Positions 1 through 7,468 of a DNA stretch of 14,803 bases are shown one piece after another; the first letter of the stretch is position 1; each line of letters opens with the position of its first letter. Where the stretch lies: positions 1 through 14,803 of the forward strand of contig CAAFTW010000047.1 of NCBI GenBank assembly GCA_900766045.1, in the 5' to 3' direction. The position numbers and the translations under genes are program-made. This DNA comes from Clostridia bacterium. GTDB taxonomy: Bacteria > Bacillota > Clostridia > Peptostreptococcales > Anaerovoracaceae. The notes beneath the pieces were generated by a model. It ran no database searches, was not told the origin of the DNA, and saw only the letters and a program-made list of their open reading frames with translations.

Positions 1-164
1 CGGGATTTGTATAAGAAGCCGGAATGGGTGGTGTGTATAACGGATGTCGGGCGGTAGGTTGGGCAGGATGGTTGAGTAGATGAGTCGGTCGGCCCTGCTT
101 CGGAAATTTCGCCATGCAGAGATCTGTCCCAGCTCTCGTGTCTGCGCTGGCAGCGCCGCCGCTG
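1..164. other. Left-edge region downstream of the kinase gene; no confident gene
   Basis: This stretch lies beyond the kinase stop codon. On the minus strand an ATG at 115 opens a frame that runs off the left edge without a stop (38 codons). It is Pro/His-rich, starts MAKFPKQGRP, and has no convincing Shine-Dalgarno sequence. It could be the N-terminus of a further gene in the same minus-strand operon or chance. A GCGCT/AGCGC inverted repeat near 144-158 has no T-run, so I do not call a terminator. Confidence 0.2.
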
Positions 165-1802
165 TTATTTGTTACTGCCAGGGTCGTCGCTGCTTCTGCC
201 GCTGCTGCCGGCGCTGTCGCTGGTGCTGGTGTTATTGATGGTGCTGGTAGTATTGGTATTATGCGGCGCGGCGCTGAAGCCGCTGTTCAGGGCGCCGCGG
301 CGGCTGCTGCGGCCGTTTCGGCTGTGCAGGTTTCTGGTGTTATGCATGAGCGGGAGCTCGAACCAGAAGGTGCTGCCTTTGCCGACGGTGCTGTCGACGT
401 CGAAGGCGGCCTTGTGCAGGTTGAGAATTTCCTTGACGATGGACAGGCCGAGGCCGGTGCTCTTGGTGTCGCGGGCGTGGTTGGCGCTTGCTTTGTAGTA
501 TTTGTCCCAAACGTGCGGGAGTTCGTCTGCCGGGATGCCCGGGCCGTGATCTTCTACGGAGAAGCGGACTTTTCTGCCGCTGCGTTTCAGGGTGACGCGG
601 ATGAATTTGTCTTCGCCGCAGTATTTTACGGCGTTGGACATGAGGTTGTTCATGACCTGTTTGATCTTGGCTTCATCAGCGTTGACGATGAGCGGGTTCT
701 TCGGGTGCTGGAAGATGATGTTGTAGTTTTCCTTGTCATTCATGACTTCGTAGGTGGACATGACGTCTGCGGCGGCCTGGTTCAGGTCGAACGGGGCGCT
801 GATCAGGAGCATGCGCTTGGACTGCATGCGGGACATGGTCAGCATGTCGTTTACGAGGGCGTTCAGGCGCTCGGATTCGTCAATGATGACTTTCAGGTGC
901 TTATTTCGCTTTTCCGGATTGTCGCCGGAGAGGTCGCGGATCATTTCGGCGTAGGAGCGGATCATGGTCAGCGGGGTGCGGAGATCGTGGGATACGTTGG
1001 CGATCAGGTCCTGCTGGTACTGGCCGGTGCGCTCGATTTCTGACTCCGCCAGGTTCAGGGTTTCGGCGAGCTCTTCGATTTCGGAGTAGCGGCCGCCCTG
1101 GAATTTCACGTTCATGTCGCCCTTGCTCATTTTTGCGGCGGCGCCGGTGATCTGGCGGATCGGCTGGCTGATATGGCGGGAAAGCAGGATAGACATCAGA
1201 AGGGCCAGAACGAGGGCGATGAGGATAATATAGAGCAGCTGGTGCTGCAGAATCTGCACGGTGGACTGCATCGGGTACAGCGGCGAGAAGATGAACATCA
1301 CGTAGCTGCTTGTGGATATAGGTTTGCGGCTGCTGCCCTGGTCAAGGAATCCGGCGTATTCCAGTGTCCGGTTCTGCGGCTGGACGCGGCTGGTCAGTAT
1401 TTCTGAGATGCTGCCGAAGCTGCTGGTCTGCAGCTTGGTGTTCAGCCGGAACATTTCTGCTTCGTAGCGGCTGTCATAATAGTACTGCTGGTCGACAGGC
1501 TGTCCCTGCTTGTTGGTGACGGCCCTTCCGGTACGCGTCCGGATGAAAATCGTCAGATCGTCTTCCGACGATACATCCTTGATTTTGGCTTTCAGTGCGG
1601 ACAGACTGTGCCCTTTCTGGTAGGATTTCCGGATCTGGTCGGCGATGCGGGCGGTCTGCTTGGTCTTCATGTCCTCATAATAATGATTCAGAAAGAAGAT
1701 CTGCAGAAACCAGACAAGGATCATCATGACCACTGCGAAGATCAGGAAATATGCGAGCAGCTTGAATTTTATGCTGTGAAAGTCGATTTTCTTTCGTTCC
1801 AT
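165..1802 (-). CDS. Membrane sensor histidine kinase (two-component system)
   Basis: This 545-residue protein senses an unknown signal across the membrane and phosphorylates the partner regulator encoded just upstream. TM1 spans about residues 15-39, an extracytoplasmic sensor region about 40-187, TM2 about 188-208, and HAMP about 209-262. The HisKA motif SHDLRTPL contains phosphoacceptor His272. The HATPase domain has an N box (NNLMSNAVKY, 385-394), a G1 box (DHGPGIP, from 418) and a G2 box (STGLGLSIV, from 448). All catalytic motifs look intact. The start is supported by AAAGGA with a 9-nt spacer (1812-1817 on this strand). The kinase fold ends near residue 485. A 60-residue tail rich in Ser, Thr, Asn and Gly follows, which is not part of the usual architecture. 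The stimulus cannot be inferred. The general class (PhoR/WalK-like topology, no visible PAS domain) is certain; the orthology is not. Confidence 0.95.
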   Translation of the reverse strand: MERKKIDFHSIKFKLLAYFLIFAVVMMILVWFLQIFFLNHYYEDMKTKQTARIADQIRKSYQKGHSLSALKAKIKDVSSEDDLTIFIRTRTGRAVTNKQGQPVDQQYYYDSRYEAEMFRLNTKLQTSSFGSISEILTSRVQPQNRTLEYAGFLDQGSSRKPISTSSYVMFIFSPLYPMQSTVQILQHQLLYIILIALVLALLMSILLSRHISQPIRQITGAAAKMSKGDMNVKFQGGRYSEIEELAETLNLAESEIERTGQYQQDLIANVSHDLRTPLTMIRSYAEMIRDLSGDNPEKRNKHLKVIIDESERLNALVNDMLTMSRMQSKRMLLISAPFDLNQAAADVMSTYEVMNDKENYNIIFQHPKNPLIVNADEAKIKQVMNNLMSNAVKYCGEDKFIRVTLKRSGRKVRFSVEDHGPGIPADELPHVWDKYYKASANHARDTKSTGLGLSIVKEILNLHKAAFDVDSTVGKGSTFWFELPLMHNTRNLHSRNGRSSRRGALNSGFSAAPHNTNTTSTINNTSTSDSAGSSGRSSDDPGSNK

Positions 1803-1864
1803 GTTCAGAATTCCTTTCGCTGAATGCCCTCTTTTTCATTGCTGTTTGATTTTGCCGATCGTGT

Positions 1865-1914
1865 AAAAAAAACCGGTGCTGACTGTCTGCTCTGAGGAGA
1901 AGCCCGTCACCGGT
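1865..1914 (-). terminator. Terminator-like hairpin between regulator and kinase genes
   Basis: Read on the minus strand, ACCGGTG (1914-1908) can pair with CACCGGT (1878-1872). Eight consecutive U follow (overlapping the A-run at 1865-1872 of the plus strand). The loop is long (about 29 nt), and alternative pairing of GAC with GTC extends the stem with a bulge. It lies after the regulator stop and before the kinase start, so it may terminate or attenuate read-through into the kinase gene. Confidence 0.5.
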
Positions 1915-1946
1915 GTTCATGTTCCGTCATCCCCTTGCGCGTGCTT

Positions 1947-1962
1947 TTTTTGCCGGCAAAAA
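1947..1962. promoter_or_regulatory. Perfect 16-bp palindrome, possible operator
   Basis: TTTTTGCCGGCAAAAA is a perfect inverted repeat with no spacer, in the regulator-kinase intergenic region. The zero-length loop argues against an RNA hairpin and suits a dimeric DNA-binding protein. No bound factor is known and no clear promoter adjoins it, so function is inferred only from symmetry. Confidence 0.3.
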
Positions 1963-2032
1963 CACCCGGACAAGGAGTTACTCTGGCTGTGTGTATGTCA
2001 GGCGATTACAAGATTCCCGGGAGGGGTTCCTG

Positions 2033-2719
2033 TTATTCGTCATCTTCTGGACACTCAAATTTATATCCGACACCGCGCAGTGTTACGATGAAGCTGCGGT
2101 AAGGTCCGAGGGCGTTGCGCAGATTCTTGATGTGGGTATCGATGGTGCGGTCGTCGCCGAAGAAGTCGTAACCCCAGATGTCGGACAGCAGCTTGTCTCT
2201 GGACAGGGCGATGTCGCGGTTCTGAATCAGGTAGAACAGGAGCTCGTATTCCTTAGGCGTGAGGTCGACACGCTTTCCGTCTACGGTTACGGTGCGGGCC
2301 GGAATGTTGATCTCCAGACCTTTAAAGCGCATGACATCGGCCTTGGAGCGGCTGCTTGCGTCGCGGCGCTTCAGGACAGCGTTGACTCTGGCCATGAGTT
2401 CCTTAGGGCTGAACGGCTTGACGATATAGTCATCGATGCCCAGCTCAAATCCGAAAAGCTTGTCGTACTCTTCGCCTCTGGCGGAGAGCATGATGATCGG
2501 CGTGTCGCTGGTCTTGCGGATTTCCTTGCATGTGGAGAAACCGTCGAGCTTTGGCATCATAATGTCCAGAATAATAAGGTCATAGTTATTCAGTTTGCAG
2601 AGGCCGATGGCGGACATGCCGTCTTCTGCTTCTGTAACATCGTAACCGTTGAATTCTGCATATTCGCGGATGACTTCCCGGATCTTCGGTTCGTCATCGA
2701 CAACAAGTAATTTATACAT
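2033..2719 (-). CDS. OmpR/PhoB-family response regulator
   Basis: This 228-residue transcription factor is controlled by the neighbouring histidine kinase. The receiver domain (about 1-120) has the acidic pair Asp8/Asp9, phosphoacceptor Asp52 in LILDIMMP-type context, Ser79 as the switch residue and Lys101 in VKPF. The C-terminal winged-helix domain (about 127-225) has the DNA-binding signature RTIDTHIKNLRNALG and ends GVGYKFE, as is usual for the family. I chose the ATG at 2719 (MYKLLVVDDE) over the ATG 10 codons upstream because AGGAGG sits 9 nt before it (2729-2734). This matches the usual family length. Regulator and kinase are both on the minus strand with 230 bp between them, wider than most such pairs. 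The target genes are not evident. Confidence 0.95.
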   Translation of the reverse strand: MYKLLVVDDEPKIREVIREYAEFNGYDVTEAEDGMSAIGLCKLNNYDLIILDIMMPKLDGFSTCKEIRKTSDTPIIMLSARGEEYDKLFGFELGIDDYIVKPFSPKELMARVNAVLKRRDASSRSKADVMRFKGLEINIPARTVTVDGKRVDLTPKEYELLFYLIQNRDIALSRDKLLSDIWGYDFFGDDRTIDTHIKNLRNALGPYRSFIVTLRGVGYKFECPEDDE

Positions 2720-2759
2720 AGAGATATTCCTCCTCTTTTTTTCAAACATTCTTCCCTAT

Positions 2760-2790
2760 ATAATACCACAAAAAAAATCCGAGAAAAAGC
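2760..2790 (-). promoter_or_regulatory. Candidate minus-strand promoter for the two-component genes
   Basis: TATTAT on the minus strand (2765-2760) is a plausible -10 element about 40 bp before the regulator start. The matching -35 region is only T-rich (around 2783-2790) and poor against TTGACA. The site is weak or depends on an activator, possibly the regulator itself. Confidence 0.3.
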
Positions 2791-2809
2791 ATATGTATGC
2801 AGGGAATCC

Positions 2810-2838
2810 TTGAATGGTTTGGTTTTTTGAATTATACT
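2810..2838 (+). promoter_or_regulatory. Sigma-A-type promoter upstream of yacL
   Basis: TTGAAT (2810-2815), a 17-bp spacer, then TATACT (2833-2838), with predicted initiation near 2845. This leaves a leader of roughly 100 nt before the yacL start. It is divergent from the response regulator gene. Confidence 0.7.
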
Positions 2839-2941
2839 GGTTGTACGGAATTGAGAAGATTGCAGAAATTTTCTTGAATTCCGCATAAGAGCAGGGGTGC
2901 AGTCAGCGCATTCCGAGTCTTTCAGGAAAGGAGGTATGGAG

Positions 2942-4072
2942 ATGATCAGGAAGTTTATGAGGGTTATTTTTGCGTTTATCGGAGCAGGGCTCGGATACGG
3001 GATTGCCCGGCTGGTTCAGGACGCGGTCGGAACGTTCGGTGGAACCCATTATCTGCTTTCCTCAGGGAAACTTACGGCTATTGCAATTTCAGTCGCAATT
3101 ATTTTAGGATTTATCTTTTTCATGATTGCACCGGCTGTGGGAAGAAAAGGCCTGAGGCTCAGTAAGAATATTGGTGATGATCTGCAGGGCGTTTCCAGCA
3201 GCACGATCATTTCTGGCACGATCGGCCTGATCGCGGCGCTTGTCATTGCGTTCTTTTTATCCCAGCTGTTCAGTTTTGTACTGAACCGCTATGTGCACGC
3301 GCTGATTGTCGTGGTGATTTACGGCGTGCTCTGTTATCTGGGTATCGTAGTCGGGACGACAAAGGGCAGTGAAATTGTATCCAACATGCATGCGGCAAGG
3401 AAGCAGACGGAAGCGGCAATCGCCGGGACTGCGTCCCGCGGATGGGGTTCCCGGAAAAAGAACCCGGCGGCAATGCCTAAGATTCTGGATACGAGTGTCA
3501 TCATCGACGGCAGAATCGCGGACATCATGGGAACTGGATTCCTGGAAGGAACGATTGTCATTCCGGAGTTCGTTCTGATCGAGCTGCGTCACATCGCGGA
3601 TTCGGCGGATTCATTGAAGCGCGCGAGAGGCCGGCACGGACTGGATGTGCTGAATGAAATTCAGACCAAGTACGGCGTGGAAATCTACAACACGGAAAAG
3701 GATAAGGCACTGACGGAAATCCCGGAAGTGGACGTGAAACTTCTGAAACTGGCGCAGATGATGAACGGAGCCGTGGTGACCAATGACTATAATCTGAATA
3801 AGGTCGCCGGGATTAATAAGATCAAGGTTCTGAACATCAACGAACTGGCGAACACCCTGAAACCGGTTGTTCTGCCGGGTGAAGAAATGACGCTGAAGAT
3901 CGTGAAGCACGGAAAAGATCCGTCACAGGGAATCGGCTATCTGAACGACGGCACGATGATCGTTGTGGAGGACGGTGTGTCCATGATTGGAAAGACGGCG
4001 AATATCCGCGTCACGAGTGTTCTGCAGACGTCGGCCGGAAAGATGATTTTCGGACGGCTGCAGAAGTCATGA
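2942..4072 (+). CDS. yacL: PIN/TRAM-domain membrane protein, YacL-like
   Basis: This 376-residue protein has the YacL layout: four hydrophobic segments in the N-terminal half (about 4-24, 44-66, 88-113 and 117-138), a PIN nuclease-fold domain (about 179-303) and a C-terminal TRAM domain (about 313-374). PIN acidic residues are visible as Asp183 (ILDTSVIIDGR), Glu214 and Asp282 (TNDYNLNK), so the metal site seems intact. The family is widely conserved in Firmicutes. Its substrate is not firmly established; a membrane-anchored RNase is the usual inference. I chose the ATG at 2942 (MIRKFMRV) because AAGGAGGT at 2928-2935 gives a 6-nt spacer. A GTG 15 codons upstream and the ATG at 2936 are poorly placed. 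The gene is 72 nt from the IspDF start and probably cotranscribed with it. The yacL-ispD neighbourhood is standard in Firmicutes. Confidence 0.92.
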   Translation: MIRKFMRVIFAFIGAGLGYGIARLVQDAVGTFGGTHYLLSSGKLTAIAISVAIILGFIFFMIAPAVGRKGLRLSKNIGDDLQGVSSSTIISGTIGLIAALVIAFFLSQLFSFVLNRYVHALIVVVIYGVLCYLGIVVGTTKGSEIVSNMHAARKQTEAAIAGTASRGWGSRKKNPAAMPKILDTSVIIDGRIADIMGTGFLEGTIVIPEFVLIELRHIADSADSLKRARGRHGLDVLNEIQTKYGVEIYNTEKDKALTEIPEVDVKLLKLAQMMNGAVVTNDYNLNKVAGINKIKVLNINELANTLKPVVLPGEEMTLKIVKHGKDPSQGIGYLNDGTMIVVEDGVSMIGKTANIRVTSVLQTSAGKMIFGRLQKS

Positions 4073-4085
4073 TGAAGATCATATC

Positions 4086-4144
4086 AGGAAAGGAATAATG
4101 CGGCATGCGGGCAGCTGTCCTGCATGCCGCATATTGGCATCACG
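4086..4144 (+). promoter_or_regulatory. Strongly structured leader of ispDF
   Basis: A Shine-Dalgarno-like AGGAAAGGA (4086-4094) is followed at once by a perfect 11-bp inverted repeat: ATGCGGCATGC at 4098-4108 and GCATGCCGCAT at 4122-4132. It extends inward by G-U, G-C and G-C to a 14-bp stem with a 7-nt loop. There is no T-run, so it is not an intrinsic terminator. The stem contains the ATG at 4124, and the preferred start at 4145 lies 12 nt past it. Folding would bring the upstream ribosome-binding sequence within about 15 unpaired nt of that start. A translational control role is inference. Confidence 0.45.
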
Positions 4145-5353
4145 ATGTATAAAGAGAGTAAGACCGCAGTGGTTATCACTGCCGGAGGAAGTGGAAGGCG
4201 CATGGGGGCGCCGATCCCCAAACAGTTTCTTCGTATCGGCGGGAAGACAATTCTGGAACGTACGGTAAACCGCTTCCTGGAGCAGGAATTTCCGGATCAG
4301 CTGCTGATTACGCTTCCTCCCGCGCAGATGAAGGAAGGAATAAATATTCTTCAGGACGCAGGAATTGACGCGGAAGAGGCAGGGAAATCAGAAGCGGGCA
4401 GCCTCCGTGAAGAGCTTCCGGTAACTGTGCTTCCGGGTGGGGAAACCCGGCAGGATTCGGTTTGGAACGCGCTTGCATATCTGCGTTCTCATGGATATGA
4501 AGAGGAAGATCTGGTCCTGGTTCAGGACGGCGTGCGTCCGTTTACAGAGGATAAGACGATTCAGGATGTGCTCGTCCGCGCGGAAAAGACCGGTGCGGCC
4601 ATTGCGGCAGTGCCGGCGGTCAGCACCATCCGCCATATTACGGAGGGAACCCTGGACCGTTCAAAGCTGTACAGTGTGCAGACGCCGCAGGGCTTTCGCT
4701 TCGGGCTTCTGATCCGGGCTTTTCAGGCGGCGGAACGGGATCATTTCTGCGGTACGGATGAAGCCGGACTGGTGGAGCGGATCGGCGTTCTGCCGGAAAT
4801 CGCGGAGGGGACGCCGTCCAATATCAAGATTACTACACCGGAGGATTTACAGAAAATGAGTGGAGAAATAAGAATCGGCACAGGCTTTGATGTGCACTGT
4901 CTCGTGGAGAACAGAAAACTGATCCTCGGCGGGGTGGAAATTCCCTATGAAAAGGGCCTGCTCGGTCATTCGGACGCGGATGTTCTGCTGCACGCGCTGA
5001 TGGATGCCATGCTGGGCGCCGCGGCGCTGGGAGACATCGGAAAGCTGTTCCCGGATAATGACCCGGCCTACGCAGGAGCAGACAGCATGAAGCTGCTGGC
5101 AAGAGTCTGCGAAGTTCTGAAAGAGAATGGCTGGACGCTTGGAAATGCGGATATGACCGTGATCTGCCAGAGACCGAAACTGGCCGGATACATCCAGGAA
5201 ATGCGGCGGCGGATTGCGGAAGTCTGTGGAGTTTCTGAAGACAGAATCAGTGTTAAGGCCACCACAACGGAAAAACTCGGCTTTACCGGACGCGGGGAAG
5301 GAATTGCCGCGGAAGCGGTCTGCACGATTGCGGCGCAGGCTTCAGATCTATAA
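4145..5353 (+). CDS. ispDF: Bifunctional IspD-IspF enzyme of the MEP isoprenoid pathway
   Basis: This 402-residue fusion carries out two non-consecutive MEP steps: CTP plus MEP to CDP-ME (IspD), and CDP-ME 2-phosphate to MEcPP (IspF). The IspD half (about 5-237) has ITAGGSGRRMG, PKQF with Lys26, QDGVRPF, YSVQTPQGF and IKITTPEDL with Lys228. The IspF half (about 238-402) starts SGEIRIGTGFDVH. Its metal ligands Asp249, His251 and His283 are present, as are GDIGKLFPD and the end motif ATTTEKLGFTGRGEGI. Both active sites look complete. The junction has almost no linker. The start is uncertain: an in-frame ATG at 4124 also opens the frame, but it lies inside a hairpin and adds seven residues unlike the family. 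Neither has a well-spaced Shine-Dalgarno sequence. The IspD part has about 20 extra residues near 70-92. IspE would have to be encoded elsewhere. Confidence 0.95.
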   Translation: MYKESKTAVVITAGGSGRRMGAPIPKQFLRIGGKTILERTVNRFLEQEFPDQLLITLPPAQMKEGINILQDAGIDAEEAGKSEAGSLREELPVTVLPGGETRQDSVWNALAYLRSHGYEEEDLVLVQDGVRPFTEDKTIQDVLVRAEKTGAAIAAVPAVSTIRHITEGTLDRSKLYSVQTPQGFRFGLLIRAFQAAERDHFCGTDEAGLVERIGVLPEIAEGTPSNIKITTPEDLQKMSGEIRIGTGFDVHCLVENRKLILGGVEIPYEKGLLGHSDADVLLHALMDAMLGAAALGDIGKLFPDNDPAYAGADSMKLLARVCEVLKENGWTLGNADMTVICQRPKLAGYIQEMRRRIAEVCGVSEDRISVKATTTEKLGFTGRGEGIAAEAVCTIAAQASDL

Positions 5354-5480
5354 AATATTTCGGAAATGACATCATGGCAGGAGGGCGCGAAGCGCGGATG
5401 GGAGCCGTCCTCCGGCAGAGCATGAATTGACTTGCCTGATAATTATTTGCCCGAAGATAGAGAATAATAATAAAAATAGA
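5354..5480 (+). other. ispDF-proS spacer with weak GC-rich hairpin
   Basis: The proximal part contains GGAGG and CCTCC arms (about 5381-5412) enclosing a small GCGC-GAA-GCGC hairpin. No T-run follows, so termination of ispDF here is uncertain. The distal part is AT-rich. I saw no T-box antiterminator sequence before proS, and the predicted transcription start leaves too little leader for one. Confidence 0.3.
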
Positions 5481-5509
5481 GTGAAATATATGGTGAAGTT
5501 TGATATAAT
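5481..5509 (+). promoter_or_regulatory. Promoter of proS
   Basis: GTGAAA (5481-5486), a 17-bp spacer and a perfect TATAAT (5504-5509) in an AT-rich stretch. Predicted initiation is near 5516, giving a leader of about 50 nt. Confidence 0.7.
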
Positions 5510-5566
5510 AATAACCAACTATTGTGGGACTTACACAAATTGCTAAGCTTAAGGAGGATTAGACTT

Positions 5567-7312
5567 ATGCGAATGTCTAAAATGTATTTTAAAACATACC
5601 ATGATGATCCGGCAGATGCTGTGATCCCGAGTCATAAACTCATGCTCAGAGCCGGAATGATCCGTCAGCAGGCTTCCGGTGTTTATGCCTTCATGCAGCC
5701 TGGATGGAGAGCTGTCCGCAAGGTTGAGCAGATTGTCCGCGAAGAGATGGACAAAACTGGAGCACAGGAAATTCACATGTCAGCCGTAATCCCCGCAGAG
5801 CTTTGGCAGGAGTCCGGAAGATGGAATGAATATGGCCCGGAACTGTGGCGTATCAAGGATAGACATGGCAGAGATTTCTGCCTTGGACCGACACATGAGG
5901 AGTGTTTCACGGATGTTGCCAGAAACGATCTGACCTCCTATAAGCAGCTGCCGGTCAATCTGTATCAGATTCAGATGAAGTACAGAGATGAGGATCGTCC
6001 GCGTTTTGGACTGCTGAGATCCAGAGAGTTTATCATGAAGGATGCCTATTCCTTCGATGTGGACCAGGAAGGTCTGGATAAGAGCTACATGGATATGTAC
6101 CATGCCTATGAAAAGGTTTTCAAGCGCTGCGGTCTGGACTGCCGTCCGGTAGAGGCAGATACGGGCGCGATCGGCGGAAGCAACTCTCATGAGTTCAGTG
6201 CGCTGTCAGAGGTAGGCGAGAGTGATCTGTTCTACTGCGACAAGTGCGGAATGGCCGCTACGGATGAGCGCTGTGAGTGTGTAGATGCCAAGGCACAGGA
6301 TGATGTGGAGATGCTGCCGCTGGAGAAGAAGGAAACTCCGGGAACCAAGACGATTGAAGCGGTCTGCGACTACCTGCATCTGGATCAGAAGCAGACCATC
6401 AAGGCCCTGCTCTTCGTCACTTATGATGAAGCTACAATGAAAGAAAATGGATATGTAGCGGCCTTCGTAAGAGGCGACCGCGATGTCAACATGATCAAGC
6501 TGGTCAACGCCCTGGACATTCCGGAATTCTGCATTGCCTTTGCGGATGAAGAGAAGATGGGACCGGCAACTGGATGTGTCGGTGGATTCACAGGCCCGAT
6601 GGGACTGCATGACTGCACCATCGTCGTCGACAGTGAGCTGCCGGGACTGAAGAACCTGTGCGCAGGTGCCTGCGAGAAGGATCATCACTATATCAATGTC
6701 AACTACGGCAGAGACTATAAGGGCGACATCGTAACCGACATCAAGATGATGAAGGAAGGAGATCCGTGCCCGGTATGCGGAGCTCCGGTCAAGCATACCA
6801 AGGGTATCGAGGTCGGCCAGGTATTCAAGCTGGGAACCAAGTATTCTGAGGCGATGGGAGCATATTATCTGGATCAGAATCAGCAGAAGCATCCGATCGT
6901 TATGGGATGCTACGGAATCGGTGTAACCAGAACGGTTGCGGCAATTATCGAGCAGCATCATGATGAGAAGGGTATTGTATGGCCGGTATCCGTTGCTCCG
7001 TATCATGTCATGATCACGGTGATCAGACCGAGTGATGAGAAGCAGATGGAAACTGCGCTTCATATTCAGGACGAGCTGGAGAAGCAGGGCGTTGAAGTTC
7101 TGGTAGATGACCGCGATGAGCGTGCCGGTGTCAAGTTCAACGACGCAGATCTTCTGGGTTATCCGGTTATGATTACCGTCGGCGGAAAGGCTTCAGACGG
7201 CATCGTGGAGTATAAACTCCGCCGTGATGAAGACCATATGGAAGAAATTTCCGCGGATGAAGCGGTGAAACGTGCGGCTGACTTGGTTGCGGCTGAGCGC
7301 TTTGGCTGTTAG
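5567..7312 (+). CDS. proS: Prolyl-tRNA synthetase, bacterial type with editing insertion
   Basis: This 581-residue cytoplasmic class II enzyme charges tRNA-Pro. The N-terminal catalytic part has LMLRAGMIRQQASGVY (25-40), GPTHEE (107-112) and the motif 2 region YRDEDRPRFGLLRSREF. The editing insertion (INS), which hydrolyses Ala-tRNA-Pro, spans about 222-410 and includes the TIKALLF lysine (Lys279). Motif 3 is GCYGIGVTRTVAAIIEQ (447-463). The anticodon-binding domain follows to the end. Two CxxC pairs, Cys224/Cys227 and Cys401/Cys404, flank the insertion and could bind zinc. The start is set by AAGGAGG (5551-5557) 9 nt before the ATG at 5567; the second ATG at 5573 is too far. The gene has its own promoter and terminator, so it is a single transcription unit. 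Length is normal for the long bacterial type. Confidence 0.97.
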   Translation: MRMSKMYFKTYHDDPADAVIPSHKLMLRAGMIRQQASGVYAFMQPGWRAVRKVEQIVREEMDKTGAQEIHMSAVIPAELWQESGRWNEYGPELWRIKDRHGRDFCLGPTHEECFTDVARNDLTSYKQLPVNLYQIQMKYRDEDRPRFGLLRSREFIMKDAYSFDVDQEGLDKSYMDMYHAYEKVFKRCGLDCRPVEADTGAIGGSNSHEFSALSEVGESDLFYCDKCGMAATDERCECVDAKAQDDVEMLPLEKKETPGTKTIEAVCDYLHLDQKQTIKALLFVTYDEATMKENGYVAAFVRGDRDVNMIKLVNALDIPEFCIAFADEEKMGPATGCVGGFTGPMGLHDCTIVVDSELPGLKNLCAGACEKDHHYINVNYGRDYKGDIVTDIKMMKEGDPCPVCGAPVKHTKGIEVGQVFKLGTKYSEAMGAYYLDQNQQKHPIVMGCYGIGVTRTVAAIIEQHHDEKGIVWPVSVAPYHVMITVIRPSDEKQMETALHIQDELEKQGVEVLVDDRDERAGVKFNDADLLGYPVMITVGGKASDGIVEYKLRRDEDHMEEISADEAVKRAADLVAAERFGC

Positions 7313-7336
7313 AATAGAATCTGATGGAAACGGGAT

Positions 7337-7373
7337 CCGGCAGCAGGGAGAAATTTCCTGCTGCCGGTTTTTT
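7337..7373 (+). terminator. Intrinsic terminator of proS
   Basis: CCGGCAGCAGG (7337-7347) and CCTGCTGCCGG (7357-7367) form a perfect 11-bp stem with a 9-nt loop. TTTTTT follows immediately (7368-7373). It is 24 nt past the proS stop. Confidence 0.95.
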
Positions 7374-7427
7374 CGTGACTGCAGACGCGTATGGACGACA
7401 GGCAGCGCGGCGTAAAAGTCTGAGAGC

Positions 7428-7444
7428 CGGGGCTGCCTGCCCCG
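7428..7444 (+). other. GC-rich hairpin in the chrA leader
   Basis: CGGGGC (7428-7433) and GCCCCG (7439-7444) form a 6-bp stem with a 5-nt loop, 24 nt before the first chrA start. GGCAG at 7411-7415 could compete by pairing with CTGCC at 7433-7437. No T-run follows. I see no clear promoter between the proS terminator and the gene. Confidence 0.3.
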
Positions 7445-7468
7445 AGGGAAACAGCAGGAGAATGGATT

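Noticed and set aside
26..43. GGGTGGT sequence reminiscent of a T-box antiterminator
   Set aside because: The rest of the T-box consensus is absent, no synthetase gene follows on that strand, and the stretch is downstream of the kinase on the other strand.
114..1043. 309-codon plus-strand frame rich in Ala, Val and Gly
   Set aside because: It is antisense to the histidine kinase, whose domains are complete on the other strand. Its composition is what the reverse of that gene would give.
1913..2710. 265-codon plus-strand frame
   Set aside because: It is antisense to the response regulator gene, which has all family motifs; no family is recognisable in the frame.
5427..5455. TTGACT as a second proS promoter
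   Set aside because: No -10 element lies at 16-18 bp spacing.
5354..5566. Search for a T-box riboswitch before proS
   Set aside because: A good promoter at 5481-5509 leaves only about 50 nt of leader, and no T-box sequence was seen.
6206..7063. 285-codon minus-strand frame inside proS
   Set aside because: It is a shadow of proS, with no ribosome binding site and no recognisable domain.
7391..7423. Ten-codon ORF (MDDRQRGVKV) as chrA leader peptide
   Set aside because: There is no ribosome binding site and nothing in the sequence links it to regulation.
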